A model generated the notes under the pieces. That model saw only the letters and a program-made list of their open reading frames with translations, was not told the origin of the DNA and did no database searches. A stretch of 64,000 nt of DNA from Triops longicaudatus (Eukaryota > Arthropoda > Branchiopoda > Notostraca > Triopsidae): assembly GCA_022885665.1 (NCBI GenBank), contig JAGQDJ010000013.1, positions 447,860-511,859 on the forward strand. Reading direction: 5' to 3'. Of this stretch, positions 34,723 through 46,100 are shown one piece after another (position 1 is the first letter of the stretch; the number at the start of each line of letters is the position of its first letter). The position numbers and the translations under genes are program-made.

Positions 34723-37700
34723 AGCAGAACTTGGACGGCAATTTGACGCAGACTTGGAAGAATATGAGCAAAAATATCAAACTTGGTGAGAATTCGCGAA
34801 GAATAATCCCGACACGGTAAGTTTCACCACCGCGTCCTACAGTATGCTAATATAGGACTTATCGTAAACCAGTTTCTCCTTAGTCTGCCTCGCGGCTAAC
34901 TGTTTCACTGTGTAACGCACAATTTGAAGCTACAAAAACGAAATTGCTCGAAGGAAAGACGGAATGAATTCAGCAACGAGTAGACGCACACATAGTATGT
35001 TTTCATCCTTTTTCAGTTGATAGTTGTGTAACCTTAAAAAATTGAGATTAAGTATACTGAAAAAGCCAAAGCGGGAAACGCAACGCCTCCGCCTCCTCCT
35101 CGATCTTCTGCAACCGTTTCATCGTCAGACGGAGATTCTACTAGTGAATTTAGCCCACGGTCCAGATCTTCCTCACCCGACACATTTCGGACTCGTTGCG
35201 ACGAGTCCGCCATCTCCATTGCTCGTTCACCTTTCACGCCGTCCTTACCCTCGCCGCCCTGTTCTTCACAGTCTTGCACGGTTGCTAATTCCCCCCTGTC
35301 CCTGTCACAGGCCAATTCCCACGTATTCACCGAGTTCCCGAATTCATGCTCCCGAATAGAGCGCTACCAGTCACTTGAAAGAGCTATTGCGCCGTCTGTG
35401 ATCTCCACCAACCATTCCTTTCCTTTCCAGGATCACCTTAGGGATCGTTCTGTCCCTCAATGGGAAACCAGATATGACGCTCAAACACAGTCGTTTCCGT
35501 TACTCAGCCGTACCTCCATGTCCTACCTACCACCCCAATTTACAAGGCCTTTTGTTGGCGCGTTTCAAGCGCCAAGATTTGGTTTTAGATAGTTTAACAG
35601 CTTCCATGAAGAGGACTCCTTTTTTCCTTCACACGGGAACGGATTCGGACCGTATATGCCACCGTGGCCCGTAACACCAGGGCCAAACAGTATTGGCCCT
35701 CGGAATGCGAGTTCCTGGCCAGAAGTTCCTCTGCCACCTTGCCCGCCATATTCCAGGTGCAATTGGAATAGTCAGCCATCATATTTTTTGCAAGCTAGGC
35801 TAGACGAACGCGGAAGACACTACAGTTTCATGCAAAACTTTCCGTGCAGGAGACAGCAAAATAAATCTCGTAGGTTTGGGAAGCCTAGGACGTTTCCTCA
35901 GAGGAGAGTTCAATCAGCTGGACGAAAAAATTTGAATCATGAACCGCAGCCAAATGGCGCAACAACCATGGAAACTGAGAGTTCGGCTGAGGAGACCAGG
36001 AGTGTTGAGGGAGTATGTGATTCTCACGTAGACAACGATCTCAAAACCATTTCTTCACAAAGTGACCATTCTACTTCCGTTTCATTGGACGAGGAAGGTG
36101 AGACAGTGTTAACGTCATTTTCACCCATGATTGCAGAGTTTCGAGGAGGTCCGGTTTTCAGTCTAAGTAGTGATGAACCCGAACTTGCTGAAAACCAAGG
36201 AGCTGTTATGCCCAAATTCTAAAGCACTCCGTCAGGGATAGTCAACTCGCCACAAGTCGGTGAGGTACCCGCTAGTCCAACTGCGTCAGGAACGGTACAG
36301 TCTGACGTCGTGTCACGCATATTAAGTAAAGGTCGAGTTTCTCACTCACAAGATTATGACAATTGCGTGATGGTGGGAAGTTCAGGTAATAGAACTGAAA
36401 GTCCATTTGAAAGACTTGCGTCTTTCGTTGATACAACACTCACATCTCAGTTGGACCGTTACCCCAAAGGGTACAGTAATGTTAGTGCTTTAGAGCATAG
36501 CCAGGATCGTGCATTGTCTGCGTCATCGTCGGGTTCGTTTTGTAGGTCGAGTAATGTAAACCAATTGCAGAAAGCCACACCTTGTGAAGGCCTGGGATCT
36601 CCTGCAACACATGTCCGTTCCAGATTTTGTCCAAGCTATTTAAATTCAGTGTTTGGTTGTAGGGGAACTCCTTTGTCTGAAAAGGCTGAGCGTGACTTGA
36701 GGACGAATGAAGGTCGGTGTCTTAAGGAAATTCGCATCCTTAAATGCGAAACAACCTCTAAGGTTTCCGTGTACGCTTTTCTGCATTACAATAAAGGGCA
36801 GGCGAGTGGTTCTGAAACGGATTTAGTCGAAAAGATTAAAGAAGAAGAACTCGCGAACATAGTAGTTTCACCAATTTTAGATCCAGAACGATATGCTGTA
36901 GAAGACTCTACGGAAGATTCTATGCTAGTTTTGCAGAAGGCGAAGCCTGCTGACGACCAAGAAGAGACAAAGGAAGAATTCCACAAGTTTGCTGAAGGCG
37001 TTGTTCTGAGTGAATCTTGCTCTTCTATTTCTGACATCTCCTCTCATACTGAGCAGAAGTCACCAGCGCATAAAAAGAATTCTAACAACCTATTAACAAT
37101 TTATTCCCTGAAGGAATTGCTGTTCAAGAAACAAAAGCTACATAAAGAATTCTCCGAGTTACGGGATTATGTGCCGTCTCTGGACAAAACTTACTGTTCA
37201 TTAAGGGAAACGTTGATGTCAGAGCAGTGGAACACTGCCAGATGCCCCTCGCCTTGTCATTCAGTTGAAAGTGTTGTGTTTTTCCAACCAGGGATGGTTT
37301 CTTTCCCAAGCAGGTCCTTTGTTTATAGAAAGTAAAAATACAAGTACTTTTTTTCCATCCACAGTGAAACTGCAACGTCGGTTGCGAAAAAAGAGATCAT
37401 TACCCAGTCCTCTTTTCATTTGCGTGGAGAACACGAAGAAACCCATGAGCAAGAGACACGTTGCCAGTCGCATCTGCTTGCACTAGTCGCACCGATTTCT
37501 ATTCAGAGCTGCAGCCGTTTTCCGACGTCAATCGGACCAATTTTAAAAAGTTTATTGCTGAAGATACGTCGTCAGACTACGAAATGGAAGTACTCCAGGT
37601 GGCGGCGTCGCCTACTTGGGTAACCGATTTTGTACCCAGTACTAGTCCATCTCCCGTACCTACGACTCCTTTAGATCAGTTTAACGAGGAAATAAAACGG

Positions 37701-38212
37701 TCTTTGCATGAATCCGCTCCCACCTGTATTGTAGCGCTGACGAGCGAAGTTAGGCCGACTTCTGTTTTCAATGATACAGTCATAAAATCTGCTGAAGCAT
37801 TTATGGGCAGTGGTGAAGAGCGGCTAACCTGTGATTACGAAACCGAACTTGAAGTATTGGACAAAGAACCAAGCGAGAGTTACGATCGACAAAGTCTGTA
37901 GCGATGTCCTAATGAGAAGAGAACGACACCCGATCTTTCACAAAGCTCACCTGCTTTAAAACGCCAGTTACTACAGGCTAGGATTAAACACACTGACCAA
38001 TCATTGCCTTCACGAAGCCGGAAACGTAAAATGGTATGATGTGAAGCTAGCCGTCGAGGGAAAATCGCGATTCGTCAGAAATCGCTCCTAAACACTCTTT
38101 TAGGAAAGTACAGTACACGTGTAGAAGAGTTCGTGAGCCTACTTCGCTCGGTTGACGTTACCAAGAAAAGGCCACGAATGAAGTATACTTCTGCTGCAGT
38201 TTATACTTCATG
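34723..38212 (+). pseudogene. Decaying multi-exon coding region, protein family not recognised
   Basis: A reading frame runs for about 3.3 kb with only six in-frame stops: TGA 34787, TGA 34965, TAG 35590, TAA 36220, TAG 37899 and TGA 38037. There is also one frameshift near 37470-37500. Open segments are about 34723-34816, 34884-34994, 35047-37316 and 37365-38212. The first three are joined by introns with matching phases (donors GTAAGT and GTATGT; 52-67 nt); the 37317-37364 intron has a weak GT donor. Content is low-complexity: an acidic/aromatic helix (FDADLEEYEQKYQTW), Ser/Pro-rich tracts, an Arg-rich patch (RRQQNKSRRFGKPR), a coiled-coil-like KELLFKKQKLHKEFSEL and a basic C-terminus. Introns are retained, so it is not a processed copy. 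It could be a recently dead gene, a dead paralogue, or a sequence with several assembly errors. No function is claimed. Confidence 0.6.
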
Positions 38213-38328
38213 ATTTAGTCCTACACTTAGTATCTTCGTCCATGGAAGCGAAGACGGATAATTCCCAGTTCGCAGCCAAACCAGCAGCACAAGAAAATTA
38301 TGTATTACCCGTCAGTTTTAGCGCAGAA

Positions 38329-38787
38329 TTAGCCAGAAGCTTGGTCTGCTTGTGGTTCATTTGCAAATGGGTTGGGTAGTTCAGGCTCTGCCGGCGGACA
38401 CTTAACACCTATTAAAAATTGCGCTGTTGAAGCCGAGCAAACCGGGTATTCTGCCTGTTGGTTGTAGTCATAAATGAGGCAAGTTGTAGTTGTGGTAATG
38501 GAGCCATCCCCACTGAATGGCAAGGAAGTGATCATCTTGAACTGATTGGTGATGTCATAACTGATTGACACTTCGAAAATGTCGTACTGGCAGCCCCCGT
38601 TCGCTCCTGCTAAGAAATGTACTTTGGAATGTGGTCGTATCCTACTAAAAATTTTCGTTTTGTTTGTTAAACAGTGGTGAAATCAGAAAATAGTTCAGTT
38701 TAACTTTTCTTACCTGTTAACTGCTTCGTCTTCGAGTTAATTAGCGTGAATCTTCCGTTTCTTTCTTTTTTTGGGGCCAGTTTTCGT
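38329..38787 (-). CDS. Small protein of unknown family (two supported exons)
   Basis: Exons 38787-38714 and 38609-38329 (minus strand) join in phase through a GTAAGA donor and a TTCTTAG acceptor and end in a stop. The peptide has a basic start (RKLAPKKERNGRFTLIN), then ANGGCQYDIFEVSISYD, a beta-rich Thr-rich middle (SITTTTTCLIYDY), cysteines at YPVCSAS and GVKCPPAE, and an acidic/Pro tail. No family recognised. A first exon is possible at 38944-38925 (MAMSTKK, donor GTACCT), which would give about 125 residues, but its donor is weak. Without a visible signal peptide the cellular location is open. Confidence 0.5.
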
Positions 38788-38944
38788 CTGAAAATAACAC
38801 TTTGTGATTCGTGACAGGCTCTAATGCTGTATGTGCTAATAACAATTCTTTCCTTCAATAAGTTTTTTAATCCCTTAATATTTGCCTCGTCCCTGTTACC
38901 CAATCGGCATATTGAGAAAGGTACTTTTTCGTACTCATTGCCAT

Positions 38945-39953
38945 TGAAAAATCGTCAAGTTTTATGCAAAGGAAAAATTAGTATTATCGGGGTCTTGGAA
39001 ATATCGATACAATTTGGAACTAGCGAAAAAATATCCGGGGGAAATTTGCACAGGTTGGAAAGAAAAGCTAGTGAATGACAACGGCTATTTATAGTGGTGA
39101 AAAAACGATGTTTTACCGAAGTGCCTTTGTCATCGAAGGAAAGAATTTGTTGACTATGGTGTGCTTACTGATAATAAGTATTATATTATTTACGTTCTAT
39201 CTGTTTTTCATGTCGTATGTTTTCCTATACTGCGAGCTCTGCTCCGTCTGACAATACGCGTAATCAAGCAAGGGTCCAATGAACTGTTTGTGATGCAGTA
39301 GAATAGTAATGTGCTCATTAATATTTTCGAGCAAGTCAAGTAAGCAACACTGTTCCTTTGTGTTCTGTCTTTTCCTCAGTGTTTCACAGGTTATATTATT
39401 TGTTCAGAATTTCAAATGTTCCATTGCCATGTGAAGTTATTTTCCATTATGCGTATTTATCGAAAGTTTGAGATTACACATTGATTCCACAGTTGTCTGT
39501 CCAAATTTCGTCGGATTCTGTAATAGTTATTCTTTCCCATTCAAAGTTGGTTCTTTTCCGAGGGAAATATGTACGAGTAGCCTACTAGATAAACTGAGGC
39601 ATTTTTATTACCTGTCTTTGTAAGTTGTTACTTTTGTTTCAGTTGCCCCTCTTTCAGTTGTCTCAACTTAACTCTGTTTTTTATTTGCAGATAACAAAAC
39701 GCCACTCTGAATAAATAAAATTTGCGAATTGAGAAAAGCAAACCTTGTTCTAGTGTTCATAAATTTTACGCAGAAAGTTAACCAAGAAATTTTAGAAATT
39801 GCAAAATTTGGTGAATGTGGATATAAATCGTTCACTAAGCGTAGTACAGTGCTTGTCCGTATCTCTTTTAAAGCGAAAAGCGCTACCTGCAGGTTCCATC
39901 ATGAGCCTACATGTAAACAAAGCGAGCATGACAAAAACACAAAACATGCAGCT
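38945..39953. other. Intergenic region with candidate divergent promoters
   Basis: A minus-strand TATAAATA box at 39093-39086 could serve the small gene at 38329-38787. A polypyrimidine acceptor ending near 39690 (TTTATTTGCAG) suggests a 5' untranslated exon of PRKDC starts there. Confidence 0.35.
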
Positions 39954-42900
39954 ATGGACTCTGAAAAATTAGCATCACTTTTGCATGAGCTACAACAAGC
40001 CGTTGAAGAAAACAACGTTGCAGCGTCGAAAAAGAAGCTTAAAGAGGTTGAAGACTTGGTTGAACCCAAATTCTTGTCCACGAGGGAACAGGGTAAAAGG
40101 ACTCATTTGTTCAATGGGAAATAAAAAAAGCCACTGAACTGTTGTAATTTTTTTCTTTCGCTAGGAATAGTGTTGTCTTCTCTTCTAAATGAAGAGAGAA
40201 ATGTAATCGAACTAACAAAATCGCTACCAGCCAGCGAACGAGACGTCAAGTCGGGTATTCTCCGAATTTTATTGAAATATTTCACTCAAGACGGATGTCA
40301 GGCCTATGTCGAAGATTACATTGTCGAAGTTTGTGTAAGCAACCGCACGAAAAGTCTTACAGCCAAAAAATAATCCAGATCCTTTTTTAGAACTTTTCGT
40401 TCCAGCTGGCGCGCAAAGAAAAAGCAGCGCAAGTCCAGTCATTAGCTCTAGAACTTTTAAATGCCGCTATTTTAGTGACGGAGCATTTTCCTTATAAGGA
40501 TTGGATAGAGCCACTCAACCTAAAACTCATTATAGATATGTTGTTTGCCGCGAGCTCGACGTCAGTCAAATCAGGTATGAATCTTGGGAAGTTTTTCTCT
40601 AACTCTAAATTTTCTTGACAGTTTTGCTGTGGATCTACACACTGATGGGCACAATTGCCTCCCGTTTTACCGATTTTGTCTTATCCTGTCAGTACAACAA
40701 CAAGATTGCCGATCATCTCACACGGGTCTTGTACAGTAATGTGCGTAGTGCGTTTTTAATATAAACTAGACTTTACCAAAACATGTTACACAGATGGTTG
40801 TTACTTTCGACCGAAATCCGGATAAAATCGAGCAGCTCACCGTTCAGGGCTGTCTGCAAGGTTTAACATTACTTATGCAAGTTTTTACACAAAGTATTGA
40901 AGACAATGAAGAAAACTGTAAAAGGATATTCGAGTCAGTAAAAAGACTGGTGTATCATGGAATAGACTTCCCAAAACGCGAAGTTTGCCGAGGTAGAAGA
41001 AATATCAAACCCGTACATAAAACTTAATCGTTATTATTATCTCGTTCCATTTTTCTGCTCCTAGCCGCACTGCATCTACTGTCGCAGCATTCGATACAGT
41101 TTGCTCCGTTGTTACTTCGAGATTATACCAACATTTTTGGACCCCGCTTGAAGAAATGGACCACTAGTTCCAATGCGGATGATAAAAAAGCGGGACAACA
41201 AGCTTTCAGAAGCGTCATTACCACTTTAGCATCCATCTTATCAGAAAGTCAGCCTTCCAAAGATGAGGACACTAAAACGGATGTGTGGAAGGTATTCTAC
41301 AGTAGTTACCAAGTCATGGGCACATCCATTAAAAAGGGTTGAAATGTTCAATCACTGAGGTCTGAGACTATAGCACTGTAGTTTGGCCTTATAAGGTTGA
41401 TCTACAGTGTCAATAAAGGGCCTTAAGGTCTCATTAAGCCACTTACAAAGGTTTAATTAGACCTTTGTGATTAGCTAGGACTTTTTCTCTCATCCTTTCA
41501 GTTTTTGGCAGTGTCTGGGATGTGACATACGGAGGCGCGATCAACAACTGTCCGGAATGCTTTGTATTCCTTACTTACCTACGAGTTTTCGCGTCACGAG
41601 AATATGAGCTCATTTTTTTTATTACGATCCGTGTAAACTGTTACAGTTTATCGATATTAGAATGATTTGATTTAATCCTGGTACAGCAACAACGGTTCAT
41701 AATAGAATATACAGGAAGACACAGGCGGTCATTCCGGGCTGGCTTTAATCTTACCTCGTGTGTGGATTCATAGAAAATACTCGTCGACGTACTCGACAAA
41801 TTACGTGATTCACAAGATGAGGAAGAAATGGCGGTAGAAATTCTTCGTATTTTGTTACCGGCTCTCCAGAAAAGAGCCTCCGCGAAGGAAGTTCAGGCTT
41901 TGCTTGAATTTCTTATGGAAAAAGCTCAACGTCTAGTTGCGAAGTAAAACACTTTTTTTTCTGTCGTCTGATCTTAACGTCTACAATTGGCTACAGAGAT
42001 GGAGAAATCTACAAACGCGGGTATTTGCTCTGCAGTTACGTTCACACGGCCGGACTCCTGCTGTCCATAAGTGAAGAGATTAGCCCAGAAAATTTGCAGC
42101 TGCTCGAGTTATTGGCCGTTCAACTCATTACAGAGTATCCAAAGGTCTCCAAGGAAAAGAAAAAAGAAGTTCCCCAAGCGTTATTGAGTCTATTCATTGG
42201 TCTGCAGAAGAAAAACTTTTCGTTGGAATCGATATTGCCGGATATAAGTGAGCAAGAAAGCATTTAAAGCGTAGTTTCAGTTAAGGCTATTCTTTTCCAG
42301 TATACCAAGGCTTAGTTAAAACTGTGTCACATCCTGTCCTAATGGAGCTGGAATTGCTGAAAGAAATTAAAGACCAAGGCCTTAAGAACTTGGATTATGG
42401 CGAAAAAATATATACCTACAAAGATTACCTGTCATTTTGGAAAGAAATGTTCCATTGCCGTTACAGCAACGCTGATTTGGACTTTATGAAAATGACACTT
42501 GCCATGATGCCAAGCTTACGCAAGCAGTTACTAGACCAACTTTTACGGAACTGCTTGCAAATCCTGGAGACACTGGATCTAAGTACCCGGAAAGAGGAAC
42601 TACCTAGCGACGGGAAAATGTCTGCTGATCCGCTGGCGAGCTACAAAGCTGAAAAACCGGCAGATCATGCCATTTTAGTCAATCTGGTGGATTTTCTGAG
42701 CGTATTTCTGTTGTCAGTGGGCATAGAGGACGAACTATCACATTGGTTGTACCCTTTAGGGCATAAGGTTATGGAGTACTCATACAGACACCCGAAAGTC
42801 TCTGCCCTCTATCGTTGGTCGGCGTTAGTTTTGAAACTTTACGCCCAGTTTGACTGTTCTGACACCGACGGAACCAGTATGGAAGTTCATGACACCTTTG

Positions 42901-43197
42901 GGGAATTCCAAGAGTACGTCAAGTACGTTTTGAAACAATTACCACAGTTTAGAGACGAACTGCTGGCCTCCGCTTTGCAAGTTCTGCTCAGTTTGCCTCC
43001 GGCGTTGGCCCCGGTGATTTTGCCCCAGGCCGCGCCAGCCTTGCAACGTGCCTTAAAACTGGGCTTAACCTTAACGCCTATGGGAAACGCAGTTCTTGAC
43101 GCCTTGGAGATTTGGACGGACAAAGTAAAATTGGAGTTCATGGTGCCTTTACTGGAAACGGTTCTTCCCAGTTTGGAACCTTACCTACACAGCACAG
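39954..43197 (+). other. PRKDC: PRKDC exons 1-10: N-terminal HEAT region
   Basis: Exons: 39954-40092, 40165-40334, 40406-40574, 40622-40740, 40794-40992, 41065-41337, 41502-41632 (uncertain), 41774-41943, 41997-42247 and 42301-43197. All junctions are in phase. The segment aligns with the human N-terminal arm, for example LLRDYTNIFGPRLKKW with the LLDNYVSLFEVLLKW region and DELLASALQVLLSLPPALA with DELLASCLTFLLSLP. Exon 7 is needed to keep the frame but looks unlike the conserved AIRGYGLFAGPC-type segment expected there. Confidence 0.85.
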
Positions 43198-46100
43198 GTA
43201 CGTACAGTAATGATGGTTCTATAAATATCGTAGCATACTTGTACAGTACAGTCGAAAAAATGTTTCGGAAAAGGCATGCAGTCGCGCAGGCAAGTTCAGG
43301 CAATGCTGAAAGAACTTCTTGGCTTTCGTTTTCTTCCCCGGGCTTGACTTTTTTTTTTTTTTTTACTGTACTGTACATGTTGGGATATTTCACATTTTGT
43401 AATGTATTAGAGCAGTGGTCTTCGAAGACACTGATGCCCGCCTTAGATTATTTTCAGGAATGAATTTTAATAAAGAGGAAAGCATACTAAGAGTTTCAAA
43501 TTGTTTTTAAAACGTACTACTGGAGTTACGCATGCAGTAGTTTCTAGACTTAAAAGTTGAAAATTATTTCCCGGTTACTAATGAATCTGCAAAAGTGTTT
43601 AGTGACGCCAATAATTGACGAATTGCCACAATATTCCCAAATTATTTGGAATAAGTGGGGAAGTATGCGTAAGTAGTTTCAGGGCGTTGTTCTCAAAATT
43701 TATTTAGATTTAAAAAAAAATAGTAACTGAAGACATTTTCCACTTTTTTAACTTACGGAAGGTTCGAAAATTTGGCGAATGCGTATAAAAGGTAATTTTT
43801 GTCACCGGAAAATAGGCTTACATAGGGAAAACTATTACTGCGATTAGATTTTTCTTTTCACAGTAAAGTAAGAAAAAATTATTGCTTTGGGTGCAATCGG
43901 TTTTCTCAATTTTTATTAATATACGTATAGAAAGTGTGCCTGTATTTAAAAAATAAACGAAAAGTACCGAGCATTGCACGGGAACAGCAAATCTAGGGAC
44001 AGTACTACAAAGCTGTCCCATCGAATTGGGTTCGCTTAAGCACACTGCGTCTCAGAAGAGTTTTTCGGCACAATTAAGAATATCCCAATATAAGAAACTA
44101 CGGGACAATTAAGACAGTTGAGGATGATTGAGGTGGCCTGAACAGTTAAGAAAATCAGGAGAATTCGGGACAATTAAGAAAAAAATAATTCGGGACAGTT
44201 AAGACAATTCGGAATAATTAGACGAATTCAAGAATATCCGAACAGTTAAGATAATTCGGGAAAACTAAGACAATTGGGGATAATTAAAATCGTTAAAAAA
44301 ATGTAGGGACTATAAAGAACTGGTTTCCGAGATTTGCAAATACTAGGAACTGTCTGCCAAACTGTGTACTGCAAGGAAATGACCTACGAAATTTATTTTC
44401 TATTAAGAACGTTGAGCGTTTTTCATCACCCACTAAGGACCTCCAAGCGCCCAATATTGTGCTCGATCTCCCAGTTTAAAAACCACTGGTATAGTGTGTT
44501 AATTGCAGCAAACGACCTTTTTCCCTCCACGATGCATTTGCGGTTAAACTATAACCTTGGTTGACGTAGGGAAAGCTGGTTCGAAAACTATTGTGACCTC
44601 ACCAAGTGAGACAAACGGAAGTTATGCTGCGCTGCAGGATCGAATAACTTTATTTCTGGGACGACTGGGACCCGACTTGCCCGCGAGAGCCTTATTAAAT
44701 AAGCAAATCGGACAACTCACTGCTCAGCACGCCGTAGCGTGGAATTGGAATGTAAAAAGAACGCTAACGTACGACCTCCCATTTCTCGATATCAAACCCA
44801 CCATAAGTTTAGGTAACTCTTGGAAGAAGTACAATGATTTTTTGGTATTAAAGGAATGCATTGTAGACGAACTGCTGCCCGTCGTAGTAGAAATTGCAAC
44901 AACTTTCGGCGAACGGAGTACGAAAGTAGCGGCTTGTGAATTACTCCACGCATCAGTCATTTATTTAGTTGGGAAAGGTACCAGAAAGGTTTTTTCAAGA
45001 ATTATCTTGGAAAACGAGCAACACCCATAAAAGTAAAAGTAACTAATATATATTTTTCAAGTCTCGCAGCTATCGCCTGATGTGCGGAACAAACAAGGAT
45101 TTGCAGTTCTCTACACTCATTTAGTTGAGGCAGTCATCATCTTGGCGTCCGACGTCGATGCAGTGATCAAAAAGCTCTTTGAGCCGTTGTTGTTTCAGCT
45201 TGTTCATTTTCACGCGAAACCAGCGTTCCAGAAGCTAGAAAGTGTTACTGGTCAAACTAAGCGACGTTTGGTGCTTTTGCCTGAAACACAAGCAGTACTA
45301 GGAGCATTACTTGATGGAATTTGCCATCCAGAGGACACAAGTATCAGGACAGTGTGCGCGCAAGCATTGAATGAGTATTTGCGTTGGACGTTAAAGCACG
45401 TGCACGATCAGAACTTTCGACGAGGTCCCTCAGCTCCGAAAGAGCTGTTCAAGAAGCTTTTCGGTTTCATGCGACATTCGTCGCCATATAAACGGTTAGG
45501 TAAGAAAAATAAAGCTGATTCTTGTTCAACTCCAATACGCATGTCACTATACACAAAGGAAGACGTTTTGTAACTCGTAATTCCATTTTTGTCTTTTGAA
45601 AGGTGCCTGTTTGGCTTTTAGTGCTATTTACCGTACGTTCAGAGAATCTAACAACTTAGTAGATGTCTTTGCGTTGGAATTTCTTTACTACCTTACCGAC
45701 TGTTTGGCGTTAGCCGATAACGATCAAGAAGACATTGGCGGCGGAGTCCAAGCTCAAGATGCATTGACCCATCTTAAGCGCATTCTGAGCTATAAAGCCG
45801 ACGTTTTTCTACAGGTAAGTCAAATAAATCATCATTCAAAGTTTAACTTAAGGTTACGAAGTCTAAAATTAACCAACACAGCAGTAGAATTATGACATTT
45901 CTTGCCAATCGGCGATATTTCGTTCACTGCTGGACTGTCCTGTGATTATCGTAAAGTTGTCTTGCATGGTTTATCGTTTGTCGTGTCGCAGCTTTATCTG
46001 TTATAGCGTTCGAAGAATCCTAAGTCAACCGTACGGGTAGATTTCTTGCCCTCTGGTGATATTGGACACTCCCTTGGCTGTTCTACAATTGTCGTACACG

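Noticed and set aside
34743..35359. Alternative frames around 35024-35359 on both strands (111 and 98 codons)
   Set aside because: The frame that continues through 35047-37316 with sensible composition is a different one; these are shadows.
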